Of a stretch of DNA of 64,000 nucleotides, positions 1-10,735 are shown piece by piece. The position numbers and the translations under genes were made by a program. The first letter of the stretch is position 1; the number at the start of each line of letters is the position of its first letter. The notes under the pieces were generated by a model that saw nothing but the letters and a program-made list of their open reading frames with translations, did no database searches and was not told where the DNA came from. This stretch comes from Rhabdophis nuchalis (Eukaryota > Chordata > Lepidosauria > Squamata > Natricidae), in NCBI GenBank assembly GCA_039707465.1, contig CM077643.1:331906419-331970418 (forward strand). The letters run 5' to 3'.

Positions 1-515
1 ATAAGAGGCAGATAAAAGAATAGCTGGTGGTTTAAGGGTTCTGTTCATTTGGCAAATAAGTTCCAATTAGCATATTAAATGAACACTATTGGATGCTCCT
101 GAAACATTGGTAATTATTTTGCAAATAGTTTCAAATAATATCTTTGCATCTTCCTTTAGGAAATATATTATTTATCCATTTGACTTCCGTCTAGTCAATG
201 AATAGTTCTCTACAAACTTCTCATTACAATAATTATAAAAGCATAATAGTATTTCTAAATATGGCTAATGAAATTATTCCCACTCACAGAATAGTTGCCC
301 TACATTATATCTTTAAAATTAACTCTTAATTATCTTACCTCTTGTGAATTTTGATAAGTAGAAGCTGAATGGGGGAGTACAGAGGGGAGATTAAAAGAAG
401 TCAAGATTGCTGTTTTCGGTTCTTTGATTCTTATTGGACATCCCTGAGTTGACATCCCTGAGATTCTTATCTAATATTTTGTTTGAATTGAAAGATATAA
501 ATTCCTAATGAGAGC
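1..515. other. AT-rich stretch, nothing recognised
   Basis: No long open frame, RNA gene or recognisable repeat is visible in this AT-rich stretch. Confidence 0.5.
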
Positions 516-650
516 CAGAATTTCTCAATCTTGACAACTTTAAAATATATGGACTTCAACTCTCAGAATTCCCTAGCCAGCTGTGCTGCTGGGGAATTCT
601 AGAAATTGAAGCCCACACATCTTAAATTAGCCACTGTTGGGAATTGCTGG
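516..650. mobile_element. Old palindromic hAT-type MITE
   Basis: The two halves are complementary: TGGACTTCAACTCTCAGAAT on the left pairs with a degraded ATTCTAGAAATTGAAGCCC on the right around a CCAGCTG core. The core matches the younger palindromic MITEs at 31749, 40804, 41275, 43802, 47746 and 53496. The ends are eroded and no 8-bp target duplication is visible, so this looks like the oldest copy in the window. The boundaries are approximate. Confidence 0.6.
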
Positions 651-2395
651 ATTATAGGATTGACTGTGCTTTGAAAATGCTTAGGAAGAAATGCTTTGGA
701 ACGTGTGTAAAATCTCAGAGCCACTCCCCCCTCTTAGTCAGTTTCCAGGGCCTTGTAAAAATTGTGCTATTCTCTGTAGGTGAATTCCATCAAGTAGCAT
801 GATCAATTTTTTTAGGCTTGTGAAGAAGCCTAATAAAAAAAAAAGTCAGTCCACTTTAGTGAGGAATAGAGGGACCAGGAGTTATTTCCATGCAAGTCCA
901 ACATACTTCTTTTCAAACATTTTTAAAGCATGCATAGCTGCTACAAGTTAGAGGATGGAGGAATGGTTTCGACATGATGGAGTATTCAAACCCATCATGA
1001 TAGTTTACCTTTCATCACCAGTTGTTGCTGAGTTGAGTTAGATTCAAATCACATATTTCTCATTAACATTCTCCTCTTGTTTAAGAATGATAGTATGAGT
1101 GGCCTTCTGTTGGGTGACATATATCAGATAATTCAAACAACTGCAGTTGAAATATCTTATATCCTTGCTGTATTGATTCTAGCAAAACACATCCTTTCCT
1201 TATCAATATGTTCTCCTATCCCATTACAATAATTAATTTTGGTAGGCATTTCTCTGCGTATGAGAAAAGTTAAGGGGAAAGTTGAATGTCTACAGTCTCA
1301 TACCCAAAGTACCTTTTACACTTGATTTCTTTTAGAACATTTTTGGTTTGGCAAACATCTTTAAACGGCTTTGTAAGCACATTCTACTTAATAAGCTTTC
1401 ATAGGTCTGTGCCTGGGAACCAAGCTTATCAAAGCCTTATTCTCTAGATACTCAGACTGACTGCTTAATCAGTTGTCTTAAATCTTTTCCTGGAGTAGCT
1501 TCAAGCCAATTGCTTTTTAGCTTCTGGGCACATTTTAGCTACTGGGCACAGTGTGAAAATGTCATGGGTGCTTTGCCAAAATGGCTGCTATAGATGGCGT
1601 TCAGTCATTGATGATAATGATCACCTATTTACAAGAGTGCAAAAGCATTTCAATTCTTGCTAGCAACTCCACCAGCTCTGACTAACCCTCCTTTGTTCTC
1701 ATTTTTCTTAGCTAGGTAGGTACATTTCCAAACAATATCACTGGATTGCATCTGCTTTCTACTTTTATTTTATTTTTTATCTCCCCCCCTCACAACTCCC
1801 CAAAAATCTTTTGAGCTTCTGCAGAGCCCAAAAGCATTCTTATAAATAAATACAATGGTAGACATTGTCTCTTTCCTTCAAATGTTTCTCCCCTCCCCAA
1901 CATTCATCTTTTATCTGCTGCAATGTTCTCTTTTCTATTTCTCTCAATAAAGCTACTTTTGTAAAAAGGATGTAACAATATAAAAGTCTGAAAAATCACT
2001 AAACTATTGCACCTGAGTAGCCCAGATATTTTTGCACATATGATTGCTCAGTTGAAAATGAAACATCACAGCCTTGAGAAACTGGGAATTTATCTTGGAA
2101 GATTGTAACAGGAGAAATATAGTGTGACTAAATCATAATTATTACATTTTTATTTATTTACACTAATTTATATGCCACTTACATGCCAGATAATAAAGGA
2201 ACGTGTCAACCTGTTATGGCACAGCATGCATTTGACACTATGTCGCAAATAATTCAGCACTGTCATTCAGCAATGAAAACCACAGACATTTCTGTGAGAT
2301 TTCTAATACAGATTTTGTCACTGAGCAAGAACACAGGAAAGCAGGGGAATAAAAAAGTCCTGATCTTAGTTTTATTATTTCACAATTTTTTTAAA
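651..2395. other. Unannotated AT-rich stretch
   Basis: I see no gene, RNA or confidently assigned repeat. Short open frames are as expected by chance and lack low-complexity or domain signals. Confidence 0.45.
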
Positions 2396-2490
2396 TTGTT
2401 ATATTTATTAGTTTTATTGTTATTGTGAGCTGACCAGTGTTACTTAGGTTCGGCAGCCATAGAAATCTTTTAAATAAATAAATACAATAT
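2396..2490 (+). mobile_element. Ancient L2-type LINE 3' end
   Basis: A TTGTTATTGTGAGCTG... segment followed by CACTTAGG-like hairpin remnants and AAATAAATAAATAC resembles the terminal hairpin and tail of old L2 copies. It is highly diverged and has no coding remnant. Confidence 0.35.
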
Positions 2491-2730
2491 ACCTGGACTT
2501 TTTTGACACTCTACACACCCAATGGATGCCTCTGTATTAAACGCAATGTATGCAGTCTTGTGAGATAATTTATCAGGCTTTTCAAATGGTGGCAGGATTT
2601 TTCAAATATTAAATTTCTACTAGCCATCTTCTATATTCAGTCCCAATATGATAGTGTATCACAGGTGGAATTAGTGACATAGATATATGCAACTTGGACT
2701 GATAACTTCATAATGTAAATCCCTTAGAAA

Positions 2731-2754
2731 TATGGGATATTTCCATATCCCATA
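2731..2754. repeat. Perfect 10-bp hairpin
   Basis: TATGGGATAT (2731-2740) and ATATCCCATA (2745-2754) are exact inverted copies around a 4-base loop TTCC. No function is evident. Confidence 0.7.
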
Positions 2755-2834
2755 TGACTTCTGTATAGACATTCTAAGTACTGCATCAGCAAAGGTGATT
2801 TTTTAAAACTCTCTGAAATAAATTATGTTAGGGT

Positions 2835-3210
2835 GAAGATGGAAGAATGATCATGGTTAAGCATCAAGATCAGTGGTTCTCAACTTTTCCAATGCCGTGA
2901 CCCTTTAATACAGTTCCTCATGTTGTGGTGACCCTCAACCATAAAATTGCTGTCTCAGTTCCTAAGACCATCGAAAATATGCGTTTTCTGATGGTCTTAG
3001 GCGACCCCTGTGAAAGGGTCATCCGACCCCCAAAGGAGTCCTGACCCACAGGTTGAGAACCACTCATCAAGATAGAAACCAGGAGATCATGAGTTTTACT
3101 CACACCTTAGACAGTGGAGTGGCCTTGGACTAGTCATTCTCTCACAGCCCTCGGAAACAAGCAATGGTGAACCACTTCCAAAATCCTGCCAAGAAAACAT
3201 CAGGGATAAG
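2835..3210 (+). mobile_element. tRNA-derived SINE, split by a SPIN-like element
   Basis: The tRNA-like head (CATGGTTAAGCATCAAGAT) is interrupted and continues after 3065 as TAGAAACCAGGAGATCATGAG, then CACAGCCCTCGGAAACAAGC and CACTTCCAAAATCCTGCCAAG. This order matches the squamate SINE class that also occurs on the minus strand at 31205-31940. The 3' Bov-B-like tail is missing, so the copy is truncated near 3210. Confidence 0.65.
2871..3065 (-). mobile_element. SPIN-like non-autonomous hAT transposon
   Basis: The 195-bp element has terminal inverted repeats CAGTGGTTCTCAAC at the left and GTTGAGAACCACTC at the right. It is flanked by a perfect 8-bp duplication ATCAAGAT at 2863-2870 and 3066-3073. 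The terminal sequence (GTGGTTCTCAACCTGTGGGT on the reverse strand) and the internal phrases GACCCCTTTGG, GCCTAAGACCATC and TTAAAGGGTCACGG, read on the reverse strand, are those I associate with SPIN (Space Invader) MITEs. There is no transposase. Internally CCTAAGACCATC and GATGGTCTTAGG form an inverted pair. The element sits inside a tRNA-SINE. Confidence 0.85.
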
Positions 3211-3515
3211 TTTAACTGAGAACTTTTTTGCCTAAGCACAAATGACATAGTAACTAAACAGGGCAATCCTCAGGTCCTTGATGTAGAGTCATTGTTTTGC
3301 TGTGAGCTATGGTTTTATGACAAGATCAACATGTATTGCACATAAATATATAAAGCGCAAACTTAGGGGCTTTTTATCTAAATTTTTAATTCGGCTTTTA
3401 GGGGGTTCCAGGGAGGAGGGGAGGGATAGTCCAGCTAGGGGGCGGAACAGAGCTAGGCTGGCCTGCGGAAGAGAAGAAACGGAGGAAGGGGAGGGGGGGT
3501 CGTTTCCACTGAGGT

Positions 3516-3875
3516 TTGACCATTAGTTCGGTTCTGGGGAGGGGCAGGGGCGGTGGGAGATGGATGGGGTTGGAGGACCTTGACTGCTGGTTACAGGCGG
3601 TCACGCGCTCCAACTCCCCGTGCTCCCATTGCAGACTAGGTGGGCAAGGACCACAGAGCCGGGGCCCTAGGCTGATGTTATGCAACACCAAGTCCGTGGT
3701 GAACAAAGCCCCCTTCATTCGTGACCTTGTGTCAGAGGGGGACCCGGACCTGGTGGGTATAACAGAAACCTGGTTGGGCCTCGAGGGGGGTTTACCTCTC
3801 TTAGAAATGTGCCCACCAGGCTACCGAGCCTTCCATCAGCCTAGGGCCCTGGGGAGGGGTGGCGATTATGATTAG
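3516..3875 (+). pseudogene. L2 endonuclease N-terminus, frameshifted
   Basis: This frame encodes the start of an APE-type endonuclease: LRLMLCNTKSVVNKAPFIRD, then DPDLVGITETWL (the conserved E of the ETWL motif is present) and GYRAFHQP. It ends at a stop just after GRGG. Against the minus-strand L2 copy, 8 bases (TGGGTTAG) are missing after position 3862 or so, shifting the frame into that of 3859-6513. The domain is therefore split. In life this protein nicks target DNA to prime reverse transcription. Confidence 0.85.
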
Positions 3876-6513
3876 GGAAGGTCTTGAGCCGAAGGAGACC
3901 ATGATCCCTCAGACGACCAGGTGTGAGTCCCTCCTTGTGAAATGGGGCCTAGGGAGGCAGTTGAGCGTGTTAGTTGTATACCTGGCTCCTTGCTATGCAA
4001 CAACAACCCTGCCCGAGCTCCTAGAGGTGATAGCCGAGGCGGTGGTTGAGACCCCCAGACTTTTGGTCATGGGGGACTTCAACCTGCTGTCAGTAGGTGA
4101 GACCTCTGGAGTAGCTCGGGAGTTCATGGCTTCCATGATAGCCATGGACCTGACCCAGGTAGTTTTAGGCCCTACTCACGAGGGTGGACACATCCTGGAC
4201 TTAATCTTCGTCTCGGGACAGTGGAGTAGTGATCTGGGAATAGGGAATTTAGTCATCACACCCCTGTCATGGACAGATCACGCTCTCCTTCGGCTGGACT
4301 TTCCAATGGCCACACCACACCGCGGGGAGGCAGAGCCGAATATTCCTATATGGTTCCGCCCCAGGCTCCTGATGGACACGGTAAGGTTCCGGAGGGAGCT
4401 TGGGCCAATGCCTGTGGACTTGCCCCGTGACTCGACTGAGGACCTGGTGGCCGCATGGTTAAGTGCGGCAACGGAGGCCTTGGACCGAGTCGCGCCCTTG
4501 CGGCCTCTCTTGCAGCGGCGAGTCACCCAGGCTCCTTGGTTCACCGAGGAGCTGAGGGCGATGAAACGCCACAAGAGACACCTAGAGAGCAGATGGAGAT
4601 CCTCTCGCTCCGAAGCCGACCGAACACTAGTGAGAACCCATATTAGGACTTACTTAGTGGCGATAAGGGTGGCCAAACGTGAGTATTGTGCCACCCTTAT
4701 TGCATCCGCAGATAACCGCCCTGCCGCCCTATTTGGGGTGACCCACTCCCTCCTTCACCAGAGGCTGCGGGAAGCCCCTTTACAGGGCCGAGCAGAGGAA
4801 TTTGGGATTTATCTGCAGGAGAAAATCACTCGGATTCGGAATGAGCTACCCTCCATCGAGAGTGGTCCAGTCGGACTGTCCGAGGTTGGTCTTGAGGCAC
4901 CATTTTGTTACTTTGTTACTACCGAGGATATGGACAGGTTGTCAAAGAGACTTAAGGCTACCACATGTTTATTGGACCCATGTGCCTCCTGGCTTCTACT
5001 GGCATCCTGGGAGATGACACGAGGCTGGCTCCAGGGCATGGTCAATGCATCTTTGAGTGAGGGGTCCTTGCCTGCCATCTTGAAAGAGGCGGTAGTAAGG
5101 CCCTTCCTCAAGAAGCCGTCCCTGGACCCAGCATTATTAGAGAACTTCCGTCCAGTCTCCAACCTTCACTTTTTAGCGAAGGTTGTTGAGAGTGTGGTGG
5201 CCCAACAGTTTCCGCGACACCTGGAGAAAATTGATTATCTAGACCCGCGCCAGTCCGGCTTCCGACCCGGTCACAGCACCGAGACGGCATTGGTCGCATT
5301 GGTTGATGATCTCTGGAGGGTGCGGGATAGAGGACATTCCTCTATCCTAGTCCTGTTAGACCTCTCAGCGGCTTTTGATACCATCGACAATGGTATCCTA
5401 TTGCGCCGACTGGGGGGGTTGGGGCTGGGAGGCACCGTTTTGCAGTGGTTCTCATCCTACCTCTCCGGTCGGTCGCAATATGTGTTGGCAGGGGGGCAGA
5501 GGTCGGCCTCGAGGCCTCTCGTATGCGGGGTTCCTCAGGGGTCGGTCCTCTCACCCCTCCTATTCAACACATATATGAAGCCGCTGGGTGAGATCATCCG
5601 TGGTTTTGGGGTGGGATATCATCTGTACGTTGATGATACTCAGCTGTACATATCCACCCCAGACCACCCCAACAATGCCGTTGAGGTGATGTCCCAGTGT
5701 TTGGAAGCCATACGGATCTGGATGGGTAGTAACAAACTCAAGCTCAACCCGTCCAAGACTGAGTGGCTGTGGTTTCCGGCACCCCGGTTCAGCCAGATTA
5801 CTCCAACTCTGGCCATTGGGGGCGAAACACTGGCCCCCGTGGAGAGGGCGTGCAATTTGGGTGTCCTCCTGGATTCCCGGCTGTCCATGGAAGACCATGT
5901 GGCAGCCGTGGCCAGGGGGGCGTTTCATCAGGTACGCCTGATGTGCCAATTGCGCCCCTTACTGGACCGGGCTGCCCTTCGCACAGTCACTCAGGCCCTC
6001 GTGACATCCCGACTCGACTACTGCGATGCTCTCTACATGGGGCTTCCATTGAGGTGCACTCGAAAGCTACAGTTAGTGCAGAATGCAGCCACGCGGGTGA
6101 TTATGGGAGCCTCTAGATGCTCCCATATAACACCGATCCTGCGCGAGCTGCACTGGCTTCCTGTGGTCTTTCGGATGCGCTTCAAGGTCTTGACGACCAT
6201 CTTCAAAGCGCTCCATGGCTCGGGACCTAGTTATATGCGAGACCGTCTCCTGCCCCATACATCCCTTAGACCGATACGCTCCCACAGAGAGGCCCTTCTC
6301 AGGGTGCCGTCGGCCGAACAATGCCGACTGGCAACACCCAGGGGAAGGGCCTTCTCTGTGGTGGGCCCCGCCCTGTGGAACGACCTACCCCCTGAACTCC
6401 GTACCATCACTGACCTCCGCCTCTTCCGCCAGTGTTTAAAAACACATCTCTTTCATCAAGCCGGCCTAACCTCCGCTGTGACTAGTATAGATAGTTTTAA
6501 TTGGGGATTTTAA
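3859..6513 (+). CDS. L2 LINE endonuclease C-part + reverse transcriptase, 884 codons
   Basis: This is the largest open frame in the window. The first ~165 residues complete the APE endonuclease (VMGDFNLLSV, HILDLIFVS, SWTDHALLRLDF). The reverse transcriptase follows: FRPVSNL, SGFRPGHSTETALVALVDDL, motif A LLDLSAAFDTID (catalytic Asp about residue 501), GVPQGSVLSPLLF, and the catalytic box YVDD at residues 590-593. The C-terminal region carries the family blocks LGVLLDSRLSMEDHV, TSRLDYCDALYMGLPLR, LQLVQNAATRVI, LHWLPV, FKALHGSGPSY and ALWNDLPPELR. The Met at 3859 is only the first ATG after a frameshift, not the natural start. The other L2 copies here have YADD, so Val is a change in this copy. 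It has no other visible lesion. It is a retrotransposon protein, not a host gene. Confidence 0.92.
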   Translation: MAIMIREGLEPKETMIPQTTRCESLLVKWGLGRQLSVLVVYLAPCYATTTLPELLEVIAEAVVETPRLLVMGDFNLLSVGETSGVAREFMASMIAMDLTQVVLGPTHEGGHILDLIFVSGQWSSDLGIGNLVITPLSWTDHALLRLDFPMATPHRGEAEPNIPIWFRPRLLMDTVRFRRELGPMPVDLPRDSTEDLVAAWLSAATEALDRVAPLRPLLQRRVTQAPWFTEELRAMKRHKRHLESRWRSSRSEADRTLVRTHIRTYLVAIRVAKREYCATLIASADNRPAALFGVTHSLLHQRLREAPLQGRAEEFGIYLQEKITRIRNELPSIESGPVGLSEVGLEAPFCYFVTTEDMDRLSKRLKATTCLLDPCASWLLLASWEMTRGWLQGMVNASLSEGSLPAILKEAVVRPFLKKPSLDPALLENFRPVSNLHFLAKVVESVVAQQFPRHLEKIDYLDPRQSGFRPGHSTETALVALVDDLWRVRDRGHSSILVLLDLSAAFDTIDNGILLRRLGGLGLGGTVLQWFSSYLSGRSQYVLAGGQRSASRPLVCGVPQGSVLSPLLFNTYMKPLGEIIRGFGVGYHLYVDDTQLYISTPDHPNNAVEVMSQCLEAIRIWMGSNKLKLNPSKTEWLWFPAPRFSQITPTLAIGGETLAPVERACNLGVLLDSRLSMEDHVAAVARGAFHQVRLMCQLRPLLDRAALRTVTQALVTSRLDYCDALYMGLPLRCTRKLQLVQNAATRVIMGASRCSHITPILRELHWLPVVFRMRFKVLTTIFKALHGSGPSYMRDRLLPHTSLRPIRSHREALLRVPSAEQCRLATPRGRAFSVVGPALWNDLPPELRTITDLRLFRQCLKTHLFHQAGLTSAVTSIDSFNWGF

Positions 6514-6660
6514 TTGGTTTTAGCGCAGGACTTGGTATTTAATAGGTTTTTAAATTTTTTGTATATTTGTATTATTTTGTATGTTATTTTAAATTCCTGG
6601 GTCCTTTTGGAGAAGGGCGGGATATAAATCAAATAAAACTAAAACTAAAACTAAAACTAA

Positions 6661-8453
6661 ATGCTTCCTCCTTTTTTTTTCTGGTTGAACCTACTAAATT
6701 TCATCTCTCTGCCTTTGTCTCTCTGTGTGTCTCTGTCTCTCTCGTCAGAATCCTTCTAAATTTTGGAATAAAGTTTATCTTACCATTTTGTGTGATGTAA
6801 AGGAGATTAGACTTTATCAAGAACCACTGGATTTAATATATTAACTTCGGAAATCTTTTGAAGTTGAGCTTTTATTTTTTAATGTCAGTCAATTCAACAG
6901 ATTGTAAGCATATATTATACCTTGATCCATTGCAGATTTTTGGAGAAATACTCACAAATTATGGAATATTATTAGCCTCCTTTCTTAAATACTTTACCTA
7001 TAGCACTTTCCTTGGCAGACGGACCTGGCCCACTTAGCTTATCTGCAATATCGTTCTTCACCTTGGACAGGGAGCTTTTCACAGAGTTCAAGTGGCAATC
7101 TCCGCTCATAGTTTGGTCACATGAATCACCTTGTTTTGTTCTGTTGTTCTAGCCAGTTTTGCTCCAATATTCTGATTTTCATTTCCAGTAAGTGACATTT
7201 CAGCTGGACAGATTACCCCCTGTCTAAGCAGAATTCTGTTTGCTTAATGTTCTGTGGGAGTGCAGCTACTGAAATCACAGTCTGTTTCAGAGAACACTTG
7301 CCCTTTGATGTCTGTTTATTTTCTCTGTGTCAGATGGATGCTGTAGATTAATTCACCACATACTAAGCTGTCTTATAGGAGAGAGACCACTGTCACAGGG
7401 TATTAGCCATTGCATTAATATGCTGTCTAGTTAAACAAAAATAGAGAAAGAAGTTGACAATAGTGGTGGGAATTTTGGGAGGAGGCACAGTGGAGGCATG
7501 TGGCACATTTTATTCTTTATTCTTAAATTCACCTAATCCTGTGTAGTTAACGTCTGAATGAATTCTTATTTTAGGATAAGGATTATCCTAGTAATACAGG
7601 TTAGATTTAAGAATTATACTTTCAGTGTACATTCAGAAGACATTCAGTGTTGCCTATCTAATATTGGGAAGCTTTTTTGTCAATATACACATTTCGCCCA
7701 AGTAGAATATTTGATACAAACATAAGCTTGCTTCCTGGTTATCTCTATTTTCTCGGTCTCTCTAATTTTGAGTGCATTCTCCCGTTAAAATAGTTTCCTT
7801 CGGGGCAGGTAGTCAAACAGCCACCACTTATTCTTCAATATGGATATTCCTCATTATCTGGAATCTGGATGAATTTGGACTAGAGATCCCTCTTTCCCCA
7901 AAAATAAAGCTTTTAAATAAATGGGTCCAATTCTCCTTTTTATCATGGCAACTAGGTCCAAATGATTTTAAAGCAAGCAGGGATTTCTTGTTCTACTTTA
8001 ATTCTAGAGTAACAAAAATAACTGAGTTTTATTTTAACATTTATAACAAATGGAAGCTTAGAAGGCTAGATGAATATACATCTAGGCTAACAACAGTAAT
8101 TCATCAGTACATGGACAGGCAAAGAAATAGAGGAACAGCAAATATGAGCAAAGGTGAAACTTCACAACTGAAGAAAATAGCACTGATAATAATGAGACAC
8201 CCTGATTTTTTTGGAGTATATTTTCCCTGCCAACCTTATCTTGCTGGTTCCATCTTGGCAGAACAGGAAATCTGCTGTTAATAATGGGGCATTGGTGCTT
8301 TCTGAGCTTGGTTGTTTTCTTGCAGAAGTTTCATTACCAAAGTAGATAACATCATGTAAATAACATGCTATAATGGAGAGGAGTTTGCTATCTTTTTTAT
8401 ATACTAGTGGTTTGCCCTGTCAATGTTGCTAGAGAATGGTCTTGGTGGATCTA
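6661..8453. other. Unannotated AT-rich stretch
   Basis: No repeat family or RNA gene was recognised. The one notable item is the 169-codon frame at 7772-8281, listed separately. Confidence 0.45.
7772..8281 (+). other. Unexplained 169-codon open frame
   Basis: This frame is long for AT-rich non-coding sequence. The predicted product begins MHSPVKIVSFGAGSQ and includes a hydrophobic patch (SIWIFLIIW), a segment rich in aromatic and basic residues (YFNIYNKWKLRRLDEYTSRL) and a Cys pair at the end. I recognise no domain, signal peptide or transposon motif. There is no splice, promoter or neighbour evidence. It is most likely a chance frame or a decayed element. Confidence 0.12.
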
Positions 8454-8962
8454 GGACATTTAGGTGCTGATCATTGGCCCTGCCTTCTTCACTCCCAGCC
8501 AACCACCGCTGCTGAACCACAGCTAGCATTCCTTCTCCAATGGCCCACTGCCAGAAATTATCCACAGCCAATGGCCCCCTGGCCTTCCGTTATGAACCCT
8601 TTGTGCATGCCCATTCCCTGAGGCAAGGTTTGATCCAGGCATTTGGCTGCACCAGACGGGCAGAAGCAATGCCCAGAAGCAATGCCCAACACTCTCACCT
8701 GTCTGCTGCCTCAGTGGTCCTGGTGGCTGCTAATCCCATTGCCGCTCCCCTTCCCCTCTTCTTCTCCCCTCCAGTCCTGGTGACAGATTTGCGCAGCCCC
8801 AAGAAGTGGGAAGCTTTTCTGCTGCAATGTTTCTCTTTCTGACACCTTTTTATAACTCGGGCCCCATCCCTCTCTGCATGACCTGTCAGAACAACAGTTC
8901 TGGAACCATCCAATTGGCTGGGAGTGAAGAAGGTGCAGTCAAAGTTCAGCACCTAAATGTCC
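8454..8962. mobile_element. ~510-bp foldback element of unknown family
   Basis: The outer ends are exact inverted copies: GGACATTTAGGTGCTGA near 8454-8470 and TCAGCACCTAAATGTCC near 8946-8962. The homology continues inward for about 50 bases (CTTCTTCACTCCCAGCCAA on the left, TTGGCTGGGAGTGAAGAAG on the right). The centre is GC-richer than the flanks and has a short AGAAGCAATGCCC duplication near 8665. No coding capacity or clear TSD was seen. It may be a DNA-transposon derivative. Confidence 0.6.
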
Positions 8963-10140
8963 CATTCGGAGAAGAGGAGTCCAGGTTTTAGAGGCAGAGA
9001 ATATTGAAAATTACATTTGAAAAATTATAAGAAACGTTCAATGTGGCTATGGTACAATCTCACTTGATATGAAAAGAGAAGTTGCTTTAGCCTGGCCTAT
9101 CTGGCTAAAGAAACTATTTAGGAGACCAAATAGAAAAAATATGAACTTTTCAAAGAACTGTAGAAATGAATTGCTTGTGAAGCTTATCTGTTAAGGATTC
9201 TGCTGCTATAGTATCCAATTTAACCATAATGTATTATATAAGATATTTGTTAAATAATAACTTACATATTTGATCTCTATAACTGCAGAGCTATTCCTTG
9301 TTGTCATGTAGCTAGATTCAGTTGAATATTATAGACTTAGAAAGACATTCTGTGAAATGATGACACTACTAGAGAATGCATGGCATATAATTATTCGTCC
9401 CTTCATTACTGAAAGCCACAATTAATATTATTTGTTAACCTATGCACTCCCAGCATTAAGTGGCTGTAGTGGAAGGAACGCTCAAGTTGACAATATATGT
9501 ACAGTATTCTGTGCTGCTTGGATGATAGTATGTCAGTTGGAATGCCTTTTTATAGCTCTCCTTATCAGAATTTATTTGACTTTTGTATGTGAAAAGAAGA
9601 AAGAAAATCATCAGCTGCAATGATACGATTACAAGCCATAAGTACAATAATAAACAAAAGTGAATATAGGACTATAGACTTCAGATCAGTTACAATTGTC
9701 AGAGATTCAAATGGAGAATAGGACTTCAATTACATAGGGATTTTTCCATACACAGCTACACAAAATATTCAAAGCAAATTGCCAAATATGATTGATTCCA
9801 GAAGCTAGAATCCAAATAATAAACTCCCCTGTGATGGACTGAGTTCTGCAGACAAAGTCCTCATGGGCATATACCAAACAACTGGATGAATAAATCAGAT
9901 GAATTTTGCACCTGACTAACAGCTCCATCCGGGAGAAGGCTTCAGCTAAGCTTATTTTCTCACAGCAAGCTTTCCGCTTTCAATATAACTGGCAGGTTTT
10001 TGTAGAGAGCGGTAGGATTGTAATTCTGCAGGATAATAAGTAAGTATTCAGGCAATGCAAGACTTCAGCTGGGGTTAATGGCATCTGATCATGTGAGAAA
10101 GTATAAAGGACTGCAATTAAAAAACAAGTGAGGCTAGGCC
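8963..10140. other. Unannotated stretch
   Basis: AT-rich, with no gene or repeat that I can assign. Confidence 0.4.
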
Positions 10141-10735
10141 TATAAATACATCTGATTCAATTGGTCCAGAATGCAGTGGTATGGACAGTTATGGGCATGC
10201 CTCAATATGCCCATGTGCTATCTCATGTCTGTGAGCTGCAGAGATTGCCAGTTTGCTCCTGGGTGCAATTCAAGGTGCTAGTTATGAGCTATAAAACCCT
10301 AAATGTCATAGGATTGGCACATTGTCAGCCCATCAAATCTATGTACAAAAGATAGAACAGACTAGGAAACCAATGTTGTCTGAGATATTTTCTCTGGTTA
10401 TAGTTCTGATCCAGGCTCAGTTTTATTTGATCATTGCCTTGGCAGTAGCTTTTCCTCCTGCTCCTCAAGGTTATTCCGTCTTGCCATTACTCAGGGGTTC
10501 CCCCTGAGATGTGGATGGCTTTCATTTTGTTGGGTTCCAAAGAGTGATAGAGAATTAGCTATTCTTCCAGACCTCGGGATAGGTTGTTAATGCTTTCTCT
10601 GTTGGAAATCATTGACGGGATGTTTTGGGGTTATTTTTGCCTCTGATATAATATTTCTACATTGTTCTGGTGTACTGTAAGCTGTTCAGAGTCATTTAGG
10701 ATCAGGTGGCATCAAAGTAAATAAATCAATAAGTC
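10140..10735 (+). mobile_element. Ancient L2/CR1-group LINE 3' fragment
   Basis: The frame at 10161-10355 reads VQNAVVWTVMG..., LQRLPVCSWVQFKVLVMSYK, TLNVIGLAHC. This is the diverged C-terminal block of L2-type LINEs (consensus style LQLVQNAAARV, LHWLPV, FKVLVLVYKALHG). The region ends at a CTGTAAGCTGTTCAGAGTCA hairpin remnant and AAATAAATCAATAAG. It is much older than the 3.4-kb, 11.4-kb and 16.6-kb copies. Confidence 0.75.

Larger units (their letters stand above)
3360..6660 (+). mobile_element. Near-complete L2-clade LINE
   Basis: This ~3.3-kb non-LTR retrotransposon has a short 5' leader, an endonuclease/reverse-transcriptase reading frame (3516-6513, one frameshift), a ~140-bp 3' UTR ending in a GGTCCTTTTGGAGAAGGGCG hairpin remnant, and a tail of TAAAAC repeats (about 6635-6660). 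The leader aligns by eye with that of the minus-strand copy ending near 19918 (CTTAGGG, T-run, AAAT, then TTTTAGGGGG), which suggests a natural 5' end rather than random truncation. I see no upstream ORF1. No clear target duplication was found. GC content is far above the flanks. Confidence 0.9.

Noticed and set aside
4278..6439. Many antisense and alternate-frame ORFs across the L2 at 3.4-6.5 kb
   Set aside because: They are shadows of the GC-rich L2 coding strand, with no independent motifs.
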